Positions 52,493-61,900 of a stretch of 64,000 nucleotides of DNA are shown here, piece by piece; positions within the stretch are counted from its first letter, which is position 1, and every line of letters begins with the position of its first letter. Both the position numbers and the translations under genes were made by a program. Below the pieces are notes generated by a model that saw only the letters and a program-made list of their open reading frames with translations, had not been told where the DNA came from and ran no database searches. Origin of the DNA: an uncultured delta proteobacterium (GTDB taxonomy: Bacteria > Myxococcota_A > Polyangia > Polyangiales > Polyangiaceae); the NCBI GenBank assembly GCA_903892415.1, contig CAITIQ010000157.1:1-64000 (forward strand). The letters are read 5' to 3'.

Positions 52493-53317
52493 TCACAGAC
52501 ACGCGCCGAGCGAAAAGCCGTTGACGGTCACTTGCTGCATCAACTCGTCTTGGATCGGCCCGCATGTTCCGGTGTTGCATTGGGGGCTCGCTACATTGCA
52601 ATTCTGAAAGCACTTATCTCCGGTGCCGTCATTATAGCAGCCATACCCCGGTGCGCAGATTCCGGGGTTGTTCGCGCAGGAGCCGCTAGTGGCTGTCCCG
52701 GCTGCAAAACACATAGTGAAGAAGCGCTCTGCGCCAGCGTCTTCACGCGCAAGTATACAGCCTAAACCGGTGGGGCAGCCCGCCGCCGAAGCTAGGTTGC
52801 AGCTGGAGCTGCACATTGAGACGTTGGGAATGGTCCCCCCGTTCCCGTCACCGAGCTTTACTGCGCAGATGTTGGTCCCATCGCAATCAGCGTCCGCGGC
52901 ACAGAATGGTGCGCAATAGCCGACTGACGCTTCACCGAGACAAATGGCGCCCTCGACGCAGTCGGTGGCCCCACATTCCGCGTTGAAAGCCGCTGTGCCA
53001 CTTGGGCCACAAGCGCGCTCGCCAGCCGCGTCCAGCGTGCATTTTTCCCCGCTTGGACAACCGCATTGTGGCGCCACGAGCTTGCAAGGATCTTCGTCGC
53101 AGGAGGGGCCCCCACCCTGCCCACCCACGGCAGGCTGACCGCCCTCTGGACCTCCACCTTGACCACCTACGGATGGCAAGCCGCCCTGACCGCCTTCTCC
53201 CGCAGCCGCTCCGCTACCACCCTCGGCGTTGCCACCACCGTTGGGAATGACTCCACCACCAGTAGCACAACTGACTAGCAAAGTTGTCAATGCAGTATTG
53301 AGTAAGCGAAGAGTCAT
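52493..53317 (-). CDS. Cys-rich lipoprotein with Gly linker
   Basis: MTLRLLNTALTTLLVSCATG is a lipoprotein signal (lipobox LVSC), followed by a Gly/Gln/Pro linker of about 55 residues with GGQGG units. The body has many Cys in EGF-like arrangement (CGCPSGEKC, CVEGAICLGEASVGYCAPFC, CDGTNIC, CSSSCNL). A small surface protein with many disulphides; function unknown. GAAGGA precedes the start. Confidence 0.75.
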   Translation of the reverse strand: MTLRLLNTALTTLLVSCATGGGVIPNGGGNAEGGSGAAAGEGGQGGLPSVGGQGGGPEGGQPAVGGQGGGPSCDEDPCKLVAPQCGCPSGEKCTLDAAGERACGPSGTAAFNAECGATDCVEGAICLGEASVGYCAPFCAADADCDGTNICAVKLGDGNGGTIPNVSMCSSSCNLASAAGCPTGLGCILAREDAGAERFFTMCFAAGTATSGSCANNPGICAPGYGCYNDGTGDKCFQNCNVASPQCNTGTCGPIQDELMQQVTVNGFSLGACL

Positions 53318-53458
53318 TCCTTCACGCTACTCAGCCGGGAGAGTTCGTCAACAGTGACGCCTCCAGCCGACGAGTCAGACGCCGGCTGACCAAAGGCGGA
53401 TGCAGTGAACACAATAGCTCGTGCACTCTTCGACAAAAGCAGCCGAAGGCCCGAATCA

Positions 53459-53525
53459 ACTTCGACTTGGCACGAGTCATTCCGCCAAACTGCAGTGAAC
53501 AGACTTCGACTTGGCACGAGTCATT
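53459..53525 (+). repeat. 23-bp direct repeat near the end of the next gene
   Basis: ACTTCGACTTGGCACGAGTC plus ATT occurs at 53459-53481 and 53503-53525. The second copy ends at the stop region of the minus-strand gene; the first lies beyond it. Either a small local duplication or a site bound by something. Confidence 0.6.
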
Positions 53526-54036
53526 TCCTTAGCCTAGCCTTCATGGCAGCAAGCTCCTCGTCGACCTCCTGCTCGGCGACAGCGCGCGCCTCGACTTGCG
53601 CCTTCGACCGAGCGGCGGCTATCGCCCGCGCATTCTCGAGATCTACACTGGGGTTCTCCGACCCGACGGGACTAGCGGCTATGCGCTTCTTGGCAATAGG
53701 ATCCGCCACCGCAGTGGCCGGCGCGGCAGGCTTCTCTGCAAGTCTACGTCGCAACCGATGGCGAGCGTATAGACCAGCGATTCCGAGCAAACCAATCGCA
53801 AGAAACCAATACCAGTAGTTAAGCAGCAGACCGATAAAGCCCACAATCACACAGACGCTAAATATAGAAATAGCGATCAACTTCCAGCGTCTGGTCTTCT
53901 TCGCTTCGGCGCCTTGAGCGTTCGCCTCGGACCCCTCGGAGAGGAGCCCGTCAACGGCCCGCTTGGCCGCGTCCTTCCCAGCGGCTAGAGCCGCACGGGC
54001 AGTGGCATCTTCAGCAAGCTTCTTAAAGTCGGTCAC
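53521..54036 (-). CDS. Small protein with two membrane helices
   Basis: Starts with GTG (M-T-D-F-K-K-L) preceded by GGAGAGC. 171 residues: a helical N-terminus with DATARAALAAGKDAAKRAVD, two hydrophobic segments (LIAISIFSVCVIVGFIGLLL and WYWFLAIGLLGIAGLYA), then an Ala/Arg-rich cytoplasmic tail with NARAIAAARSKAQVEARAVA. No family recognised. It ends in the direct repeat just described. Confidence 0.65.
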   Translation of the reverse strand: MTDFKKLAEDATARAALAAGKDAAKRAVDGLLSEGSEANAQGAEAKKTRRWKLIAISIFSVCVIVGFIGLLLNYWYWFLAIGLLGIAGLYARHRLRRRLAEKPAAPATAVADPIAKKRIAASPVGSENPSVDLENARAIAAARSKAQVEARAVAEQEVDEELAAMKARLRK

Positions 54037-54167
54037 ATGCTCTCCTGAAACGACGGAATGGATTATTCCACACCGAGTCTCCTGCAGGTGGTTCTGTAGC
54101 GGGAGGCGACCCACTTTGCTACGCCACCTCCTTGGCCCGGCATCGCGCTCTGTGAGAGTTTACGCGC

Positions 54168-55307
54168 GTGCGAACCTTTACCTTTTCATGCTTCCTGCTC
54201 GGAGCGCTGGCTTCTGCCGAAGTAGCCCTTGCGCAGAGCCCGCCGCCCGCTCCGCCAACCGTTGTCGAGAAGGTTGGTGGCTCCAACACGAAGGGCAAGA
54301 CCGAGGCGGTCGCCTTGGACGACGAAGAGGACGATGAGGAAGACCGGCCGGAGGGCTGGACTCCGGGTATTGAGATTGGCGTTGGATTCAGCGTGCTGCA
54401 GTCGCGCGGAGTCGTAGGCATGCAAGATGGCTTCACGATTGCGTTGGGTGGGGTAATCGATGCCGATCTCGAGTTCAACGAAGGCATTCATGAGTGGCGT
54501 AACGGACTGCGTCTAGAAGCGGGCGTAACGCGATCACCCTCGCTCGATGAGTTCGAGAAGTCGAACGATGCTTTGGAGTTCGAGACGCAGTATCTGCTTC
54601 ATGCACTCGAACTCTTTGGTCCCTATGTTCGTGGTGGGATGAACACGACGATGTTTCCCGGCGTTGATACAGAGCCGAAGGCGGTTACCTACGTTGTGAC
54701 CAATCTCGACGGGACGAGAACCACCAGTATAGGGACGAGCTTGGCGCTCACCGATCCATTCGCGCCCTTCACCTTTCGCGAGGGCCTCGGCGTTTTCGCG
54801 CAACCAATCGAGGAGGAGCCCATTGCTATTGAGGTGAAGGCTGGCCTCGGTGCTGAGCAAACCATAGCCGGCGGTATCGCCATTCTGGACGATGCTGCCA
54901 CTCCGGAGGTAGAGGCCAAAGAACTTGGTGACACCTACATGATTGGCGCAGAGGCGGTAGCCGACATTTGGGGCTTCTTCGACACGGAAAAGCGGGTCTC
55001 TTACAGCATCGGCGCGGATATACTTGTACCCTTCAAGACCAACGATCTTGCCGCCGGGGATCAGCGCAGTTTGCTTGAGCTCACAAGCGTGTTGATCGAT
55101 GCAGGCTTGAACGCGAAAATTTTCGACTGGGCTTCGTTGACCTACAAATTCGGAGTCCTGCGAGAACCGTTGTTAGTCGACAAGTGGCAGGTAACCAACT
55201 CGCTACTGTTGACGGTTGGCGGGGTATTCGGGTCCAAGGCGCCAGAGCCTCCGAAGCCGCCCTGTGCCTGCACAAAACCGGCCGCGCCGACTATCAATAC
55301 CAAGTAA
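54168..55307 (+). CDS. Outer-membrane-like beta protein
   Basis: GTG start. Signal peptide to ALA-QSPPP, then a short Pro/acidic segment. The remainder has repeated amphipathic strands of the porin kind: GIEIGVGFSVLQSRG, WRNGLRLEAGVTRSPS, FETQYLLHALELFGPYVRGG and TYKFGVLREPLLVDKWQVTNS. It ends in a Pro/Cys/Ala-rich tail after VGGVFG. Resembles DUF3078-type outer membrane proteins, but I am not sure. Diverges from the membrane-protein gene on the left. Confidence 0.6.
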   Translation: MRTFTFSCFLLGALASAEVALAQSPPPAPPTVVEKVGGSNTKGKTEAVALDDEEDDEEDRPEGWTPGIEIGVGFSVLQSRGVVGMQDGFTIALGGVIDADLEFNEGIHEWRNGLRLEAGVTRSPSLDEFEKSNDALEFETQYLLHALELFGPYVRGGMNTTMFPGVDTEPKAVTYVVTNLDGTRTTSIGTSLALTDPFAPFTFREGLGVFAQPIEEEPIAIEVKAGLGAEQTIAGGIAILDDAATPEVEAKELGDTYMIGAEAVADIWGFFDTEKRVSYSIGADILVPFKTNDLAAGDQRSLLELTSVLIDAGLNAKIFDWASLTYKFGVLREPLLVDKWQVTNSLLLTVGGVFGSKAPEPPKPPCACTKPAAPTINTK

Positions 55308-55318
55308 CGATGGTCAGG

Positions 55319-56113
55319 CTAGTCGCCTGAATCGGAGGAAAGCGGCGACTTCTGTCGTTCAATCGACAGCGAAATCAGGCTGGACATCAAGTACGCATAC
55401 CGCTCGTCGTCGCGGTCCCATTGGCGTGGACCGCCGATGTGCTCGTGGCAAACGACGCCGACCATCCTGCCGCGAACCCAGATAGGAACGTCGAGCATGG
55501 CACCTATCCCGAGCGGCACCAGGTAGCTCTCGGCAAAAGAGTTCGTCCGCGGATCGGTTCGAGCGTCATTGGCCAAGATAGTCCGCTCGGTGGCTAGCGC
55601 CTCAAAATAAGGCTCATTGCCGGTTGCATAGATCTCGATACCGCTTTGGTGTGTGCGGGAGACCCCGTCGAACAGATCCAGGCAAATGATTCGCAAGAGG
55701 GTTTCATCCAATAGCCAGGTTGAGACACGCGCAACGTTTAGCGCCGTTGCAGCCGCCTCGTCTACGCGACGTGCCGTTTCGCGTGGATCCCCAAGCCCCA
55801 ACGAGCGCTGGCTCATAAGGTCGAGCATCGAACCAATCTGAGCCCGAAGCTTGGTCACGACGTTCGTAAGCCCTGGAGCTGCCGGTGGCGCCAGACTGCC
55901 TGCCATTGGGCGATCCGAGAGCTGAGGCTGCGAGGAAAACTCCAGTTTCACCCGCTCGAGCGCTTGCGTTAAGCGTTCGATGATCTCGGGGCTATCGGGC
56001 CCTGCGGCAGCCTCAGTTGAGGTTATCCGGGCCCAAGAAGCCAACCGGATCTTTGCGGCTAACCCGCCGAGCCGCTCAGCATCGGTAAAGTAACGTGCGC
56101 ATTTTGCGCCCAA
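55319..56113 (-). CDS. GAF-domain protein
   Basis: TTG start with AGGAGG five bases upstream. Residues about 90-250 form a GAF domain: ALNVARVSTWLLDETLLRIICLDLFD, LANDARTDPRTNSFAESYL, GIGAMLDVPIWVRGRMVGVVC and HIGGPRQWDRDDERYA. It binds a small ligand or a chromophore; no output domain follows, so it may act with the nearby kinase gene. It converges with the outer-membrane-like gene. Confidence 0.75.
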   Translation of the reverse strand: MGAKCARYFTDAERLGGLAAKIRLASWARITSTEAAAGPDSPEIIERLTQALERVKLEFSSQPQLSDRPMAGSLAPPAAPGLTNVVTKLRAQIGSMLDLMSQRSLGLGDPRETARRVDEAAATALNVARVSTWLLDETLLRIICLDLFDGVSRTHQSGIEIYATGNEPYFEALATERTILANDARTDPRTNSFAESYLVPLGIGAMLDVPIWVRGRMVGVVCHEHIGGPRQWDRDDERYAYLMSSLISLSIERQKSPLSSDSGD

Positions 56114-56199
56114 AGCGGCCTCCTTCTAACGAATGCAATAAGCGAAACGGCGCAGTGGCAGTAATCTTGAATGATTACCAGAATAAGCGCAGTGGAGCT

Positions 56200-58254
56200 T
56201 TACAAGCCTCGCCCCGCACGGCGCAACATCGAGTCGGTAGGAGCACGATTGGACGGCCTGCCAGCAGCGGCTGTCCTGCCCTCGATAATGCCGCCATCCG
56301 CAGTCATACCGACGACCAATCCTGGTTCAGTGAAGAGCGCGACGATCGGCGCCGTCCACGAGTCGTCCGCCCACATGATGTCCCACCTGCCGATAGGAGG
56401 AGCGGACATCCCAGTGGCGTGTGCGGTGCGGTGATGCATCCATATTCGCCCCGCACTAGCGCACCAACCTCGACTTGAAGCATCGATTGATACGGATGAC
56501 AGGTCCGGTTTGCCCTCGACGAACTCGTGGCGAATACCACTCGGGTAGACCCAAACGACAGCGCCACTTGCACCAACGCCTACCGCGGTATTTGCGGTGT
56601 CCTCACCATCACAGGCCAGAAAGGCTCGCACCAATGGTGTATCGATGCGCTCGAGGCTCCAATCGAGCGGACGATAGATTGCTGCGTAGGCACCGCCGTC
56701 TCGCGCTCGCCCGACCAACATCCATTTTGAATCGGCCACGCGAGCTAGCTTCGAGATCGACGCTGCGTCCGGGACAGGAAGTGGCTTGAGCCAGCGCTTG
56801 GCGGTCAAACAACAGAGCGTGGGAGGCTGGTTCGGCGCAGTGCCTACCAGCACAGCCAAGTCGTCGATGTTCCCTGAGAGGAGCTCATAACGAATATTGC
56901 CCCCTGAGAAGCGTCGCACCTCACGCGGCCCTTCGCTCGAATACAGCGCGAAGGTGGCCTCATCCCCGCCGACGAGCCACTGCCCGGGGCCAACCCGCCG
57001 GACGAAGCGGATGGAGGTTGGATCGGCAATACCGTCGTGTGCGACGTCCTTCCAGTGGGAGCCGTCCCAGAAGGCAAGCCCTGCATTGGTAGCGGCCATA
57101 CACTTACCGTCCCCGTCCCAAGCGACGTCGCGAATAACCTTTCCAAAGGTGCCGGGGTAACGAAGCGGAGTCCAAGTCCAAGCCAGGAGTTGCGTCGTAT
57201 CTTCGGACTCCTCGAGGTGCGCTCTCCGCTTGTTTACGATCGACAGCCGCGGGATTTCAGAGCGGAGCCAAGGGGCTATCATCATCGCAAGCGCATCCGC
57301 TCGCATCGGCCTAAGTTCTGTTTTCCCAGAGGTGCCGCACGCCAGCGCGTAGTCAATCGCTTTGCAGGCCTCCGCATTGGCCCGCAATTCGGGCGCAAGC
57401 CAGGGCGACTCCCGAATGCTGCGGCGCTGGTTCGACAGTGCAGCCATCAGGGCCTCCGATGGCGACTTCACGTCGAAGTACTCTGCCCCCGTTAGCACAT
57501 AGTAGATGACGCCGGCCATGCTGAAGACGTCGCTCCAGGCCCCCACGGCTTTCGCGTCCATTGTTGCAAGTTCAGGTGCTGCGTAACCGAGTGTGCCAAC
57601 GATGAAGCCGCCAAAGGTCGCAGCCACCCCCACGGGACGCGCCACACCGAAGTCGGCAATTTTGAAGATCTCGTCACTTCCGAAGCCGCAACAAAGCACG
57701 TTGTCCGGCTTGATATCCCGATGGATCACGCCGACCTCGTGAACGGTGGAGAGGCCTTGCCCGAGCGCCTCAACCAAGTTCGCCCCACGCTGGGCGTCGA
57801 AGGCATGGCCAGTCGTTCGAATGGCGTGAACCACCCGCTGACTCAGCGTCGTCCCCTCGATCCCGCCGTGGACGTACTCCACGACCAACCAGGGAACGCG
57901 CACCTCAACGCCGCGCGAACGAAGCGCCACCGCCCCGGTGTCAATCAGGCGCACAACAAAGGGCGTTGGGGGCACGCGCTCATTCAATCGGCCGAGCGCG
58001 ACGGCTTCCTTCTGGACGATCAACTCTGCCGTCTTGCCCCACTGGGCAACGAACCAAGGCCGCAGAATCTTGACCACGACCCCGCACTCACCCTCGGGAG
58101 CGAGACGCATCGCGTAGAATGCCACTCCCATCGCGCCTTCTCCGACGCGCGACAGAATGCGGTATTTCACACCGGGAGCGGTCTCCGACGGGAGTTCACT
58201 CCCGAGAAGCGCTTCGAGTTCATCGCCGCCAGAAGGTGGAGCTATCGAGGACAC
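56200..58254 (-). CDS. Ser/Thr protein kinase with C-terminal propeller-like half
   Basis: Residues about 30-290 form a Hanks-type kinase: VGEGAMGVAFYAM (Gly loop), VVVKILRPW (Lys), VIHRDIKPDNVLCC (catalytic loop), IADFGVAR (DFG), GTLGYAAPE (APE) and DVFSMAGVIYYVLTG. There is no membrane helix. From about 350 the protein is beta-rich with repeats such as AATNAGLAFWDGSHWKDVAH, QWLVGGDEATFALYSS and KWMLVGRARDGGAYAAIYR, probably a beta-propeller or sensor. Kinases of this build occur in myxobacteria. Its substrate could include the FHA protein, but nothing here shows it. Confidence 0.85.
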   Translation of the reverse strand: MSSIAPPSGGDELEALLGSELPSETAPGVKYRILSRVGEGAMGVAFYAMRLAPEGECGVVVKILRPWFVAQWGKTAELIVQKEAVALGRLNERVPPTPFVVRLIDTGAVALRSRGVEVRVPWLVVEYVHGGIEGTTLSQRVVHAIRTTGHAFDAQRGANLVEALGQGLSTVHEVGVIHRDIKPDNVLCCGFGSDEIFKIADFGVARPVGVAATFGGFIVGTLGYAAPELATMDAKAVGAWSDVFSMAGVIYYVLTGAEYFDVKSPSEALMAALSNQRRSIRESPWLAPELRANAEACKAIDYALACGTSGKTELRPMRADALAMMIAPWLRSEIPRLSIVNKRRAHLEESEDTTQLLAWTWTPLRYPGTFGKVIRDVAWDGDGKCMAATNAGLAFWDGSHWKDVAHDGIADPTSIRFVRRVGPGQWLVGGDEATFALYSSEGPREVRRFSGGNIRYELLSGNIDDLAVLVGTAPNQPPTLCCLTAKRWLKPLPVPDAASISKLARVADSKWMLVGRARDGGAYAAIYRPLDWSLERIDTPLVRAFLACDGEDTANTAVGVGASGAVVWVYPSGIRHEFVEGKPDLSSVSIDASSRGWCASAGRIWMHHRTAHATGMSAPPIGRWDIMWADDSWTAPIVALFTEPGLVVGMTADGGIIEGRTAAAGRPSNRAPTDSMLRRAGRGL

Positions 58255-58266
58255 GTGAACCGCATG

Positions 58267-58680
58267 CTAACTGAAGCGGTGCTGATTTTCTGATCCAGAA
58301 GCGACCTCAACCTTAGGTCGCCGGCGCCAAGCCATCGCGGCGAGCGCAAGGAACGCGAAGACGAAGCTTCCATGAAATAGCGGCGGAACCCAGGCTGGTA
58401 CCGAGGCCATTGGGTGTCGCAGCTGGTTGACCAGAATCCCCGCCTGATAGCAGGCAAGCGTGAGGAACCCAATGAAACCTGCGTCGCCTTCGCGCCACTT
58501 CAGCAACAAGGCCGAGAGTATGCCGACAGCGCCGGCACCTACGGCAAACGAGCGCGCCAACTCGTGCAACTCGAGCCCGCCCGTGGGGAAGAAGACACTC
58601 GGTACAAAACCCATGAGCACAGCCACCGAGAGCTCAGTAATCGAGTGAAGCACCAAAACGATGTTGGCGAAGGAGCGCAT
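58267..58680 (-). CDS. Small four-helix membrane protein
   Basis: A 137-residue protein with four membrane segments (NIVLVLHSITELSVAVLMGF, ARSFAVGAGAVGILSALLL, AGFIGFLTLACYQAGILVNQ and PLFHGSFVFAFLALAAMAW). No known family recognised. It lies between the candidate immunity gene and the kinase gene on the same strand. Confidence 0.65.
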   Translation of the reverse strand: MRSFANIVLVLHSITELSVAVLMGFVPSVFFPTGGLELHELARSFAVGAGAVGILSALLLKWREGDAGFIGFLTLACYQAGILVNQLRHPMASVPAWVPPLFHGSFVFAFLALAAMAWRRRPKVEVASGSENQHRFS

Positions 58681-58725
58681 GGTTGGATCAGTGAGCTCGC
58701 GGGCTTGCGAATGATTCTTTTTCTT

Positions 58726-58965
58726 TCAACCAGCTAGCGCAGTCTGGATTGCCAGCTGCAGCTCCAGCGCGCGCGCTTTCATACTGGGCGACAAAGAGGT
58801 CAGCGGCTGAAGCTCCGACAGACGAAAGCGGAGGCCCATCAAGAGCTCGCCTCCTGTGGAAGCAAAGTCGATCACGTCGCGCACTTGGGCGGCCTCTGCG
58901 GCGAGGCCGTCCTTCGCGAGTGCATCGGCGAACTGTTTACCTTCGAGTGCGAAGTCTCTGGCCAC
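58726..58965 (-). CDS. Small protein after Rhs, candidate immunity protein
   Basis: A 79-residue protein starting with GTG (M-A-R-D-F-A-L), preceded by GAGGG, seven bases after the Rhs stop. It is helical and acidic: EGKQFADALAKDGLAAEAAQ, VIDFASTGGELLMGLRF, SELQPLTSLSPS. Small acidic proteins directly downstream of polymorphic toxins are usually immunity proteins. Family not recognised; the role is inferred from position and size. Confidence 0.55.
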   Translation of the reverse strand: MARDFALEGKQFADALAKDGLAAEAAQVRDVIDFASTGGELLMGLRFRLSELQPLTSLSPSMKARALELQLAIQTALAG

Positions 58966-58972
58966 GAATCCC

Positions 58973-61900
58973 TCACAAAACGTTGAAGGCCTGCATCCTG
59001 GTTCCATGTTCGGGCGTGACAACCTCGATACCTCCTCCGGGGTTGGCACCCACTGGCGGAGCCTGGCGCGTGACGAAAGGTGTTCCAGGGCGCACCGTTG
59101 CGGTCTCGATGAAGTCTGCTCTGTCGATGTTTTCTTGCGGAATGCCGTAACGAGCCGCGTAGCCAGGCGAATGAGGGTGCTCGAGGGCCCAGAACTGACC
59201 CTCCGGTCCTGCGCTGCGGCCCATCGTCCCCATGCGGTAGAGGGTGGCTCCGTCTTCAACTTGTTGACGCGCGGCGAGCGCTTCGGCCGAGGTACCTTGC
59301 TCGGCTGGACCATAGGGCGTCGGCACTGGCGGCGTGCCGTGTGGCGCGCCGGTGGCGCTGAGGCCGAGTGGATCGACGTGGACGGTGGGCGTGCCGTCGA
59401 AGCCGTGAAGATCGGCTCCTCCCGAAAGACCTAACGGGTCAGCGCTGCACCAACGCCCAACCTCTGGGTCGAAAAAGCGAAAGCGCGTGCTGCACAGGCC
59501 AGTCTCGTCATCCGCGTATTGACCGAGCAGACGGAACGGGGAACTTACGCGGTAACCGCGGCTCTTTTCTCCTGTTGCATCCCACTTCTCGCGCAGCACC
59601 CGCCCCCAAGCGTCATGTCGAGCGGCCCAAGCAACACGACCGCCGGCGTCGATGAGCTCTTTGGGAACGCCGAGCTGATCGGTTACGACGAGGAAAACCT
59701 CCTTTCGCTCGCAGTGAAGGAGCGGAGCATCGCTGTGCGGATGATGCACGAAGCTGCGGACACCGCGCTCCGGCTGAAGGTCGGCGCACAAGAAATTGCC
59801 GTGATGTAGAAACTCGGTCGACTCGGTCTTGGCGCCACGAACGACGTCCTTGCGAACACGTCGGCCAAAGGCATCGTAGGACATCACGACACGCGAGCCG
59901 TCGCTCAACTTGAGCTCTCGCAACCGGTCGCGAACGTCCCAAACGTAGTCAGTGACGTGCGCGGTCTTCTTGTCGCGAGCGAAAAGTCGGCGTCCGCGCT
60001 TATCGTATTGATACGTCTTGCTGTCGGTCTCGAGTAAGCGATTGCCCGCTGCAGTCTTCCACTTCGTTGGCCGCCCTGAAGTGCCTAGCTCTCGCAAGGC
60101 GCCCACGAGCGCGCCTGCCGGGTCATAGAGGAACGCTTGGCGATAATCCCCGACGTTGGAACCAAGAAGCCGACCAGCAGCGTCGTAAGTAAACGTTGAC
60201 TTGCCCCAAGTACCGTCATCAATCGCGGACACGCGACCGGCCGGATCATACTTGTACAGCCGTTGGGCGAGCACGGCGGGTACGCCGTCTGTTGCGGTGA
60301 CGCCTTCGGCGCGCTGCTCGATCAACCGATCGAGATCGTCGTAGCGATGCTGCAACGAGAAGGCGCCACGGCCTTCGCGGAGCCCCGTCTCCCGCCCGAG
60401 CGCGTCTCGCTCGAAGGAGAAGCTCCGACCGGCATGCTCAACACGAGTGAGGAAGCTCTCTCGATCGTAGCTAAAGAGCGTCTTGGTGCCGTCGAAGAGC
60501 GTGCGCTCGATGAGACGCCCATCGAGGTCGTATGCGAAGCGCAGCAGACGGTCTCCCTGCCTCTCGAGCACGATGCGCCCGCGCTCATCTCGTTCGAGAA
60601 ATGTCGTGTGCTTGTACTCCAGCTCAGCGAGCGTCGCCTCGACGACCCGTCCCTGCATATCGCGACGCAAAGAGGTTGCACTGCCATCGCTCGCGACTTC
60701 CTTGAGCAACCGACCGCTGCGGTCATATTCGAAGTCGAGATGGGTACCGTCAGGCAACTCGAGTCGCTGAACACGGCCAGCTGCGTCCCGTTTGTAACAG
60801 AGCTTTCGCTCGTCGAACGTGATGGTCTCAGCTACTTGACCGGCTTCGTCGTAACGGTACGAGTAGGTTTGGCCGGCCGGGTTCGTGACCTTTGCTAGCC
60901 GCTCTTGCGAAGTGTAGTCGAGCCGCCAACTACGACCCTCCTGGTCGATCAGTCGGGCTAGCTTGCCCATGCCGAACCAGCTCATCTCGATCACAGCACC
61001 GTCTTCATTGACCTGCCGCAGGATGTTGCCGTTCGGATCGAACGTCCGCTGGACGGTGCTGCCTCCCGGCCGCCTAACGACGAGCGGTCGTCCGAGCCGA
61101 TCTCTGGTCACCGCGCTGGTTCGCTGCAGACTGTCAGTTTGGGTGAGTACGCGGCCGAGGGCGTCAAAACCGAAGGCGGTCCTCGAGCCACGAGCATCCA
61201 CCTCAGCGATCACATTGTGTTGTGAGTCGTACTCAAAGGTCCGGACTGGCCCGCCCTCATCCACAATCTGAACAAGCCGCCCGCGCTCATCCCGCGTGAA
61301 GTTGAAGAACTTACCGTACGAGTGACGAAGTCCGATAACCCCGCCGGCCCGATCGTGCGCAAAGGTTGTTTGCGCTCCGTCCGCATCGACCCGCCGCAGG
61401 AGGGTACCATCTGCATCGTACTCCCAGACGGTGGCCTGGCCCATCGCATCGACTCGACGCGTCTCGTTCCCTTGGGCATCAAACCAGTGTTGCGTGCCTT
61501 CTCCGACGCCGTTGGCGATAGCGACGCGGTACCCGTCCGGGTCCCAAGCGCTCTCGTCCAGGACCCGCCCATCGTGCAGAAGCGTGCGACGCGCAAAACC
61601 GGGAAGCTCCGACCACTCAACAACCCGATTCTCCTCGCCGTACACGATGGTGCGCCGGTTGGTCAGATCGTACTCGAGTTCGAGCGCATACAGCCCGTTC
61701 GGGCCTCCTGTCTGGATGCAGCGACCGCTATCCCCGTCGTACACGTAGCTGAAGCGAACGCCAGCCTTGGTGGTGGTAGACGTCATCCGGCCAAAGCCGT
61801 CGTACTCAAACGCTTCGCCGTGGCCGAGCGCGTCCAGTACGCCGGTGAGCCGGCCCTGCTCGTCATACTCATAGTCGACCCAAAGCTCCGGCGAGCTTCC

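Noticed and set aside
53314..53517. Minus-strand frame of 67 codons between two lipoprotein-type genes
   Set aside because: It starts within the 23-bp duplication, has no recognisable feature and may be a duplication artefact; kept out of the gene list.
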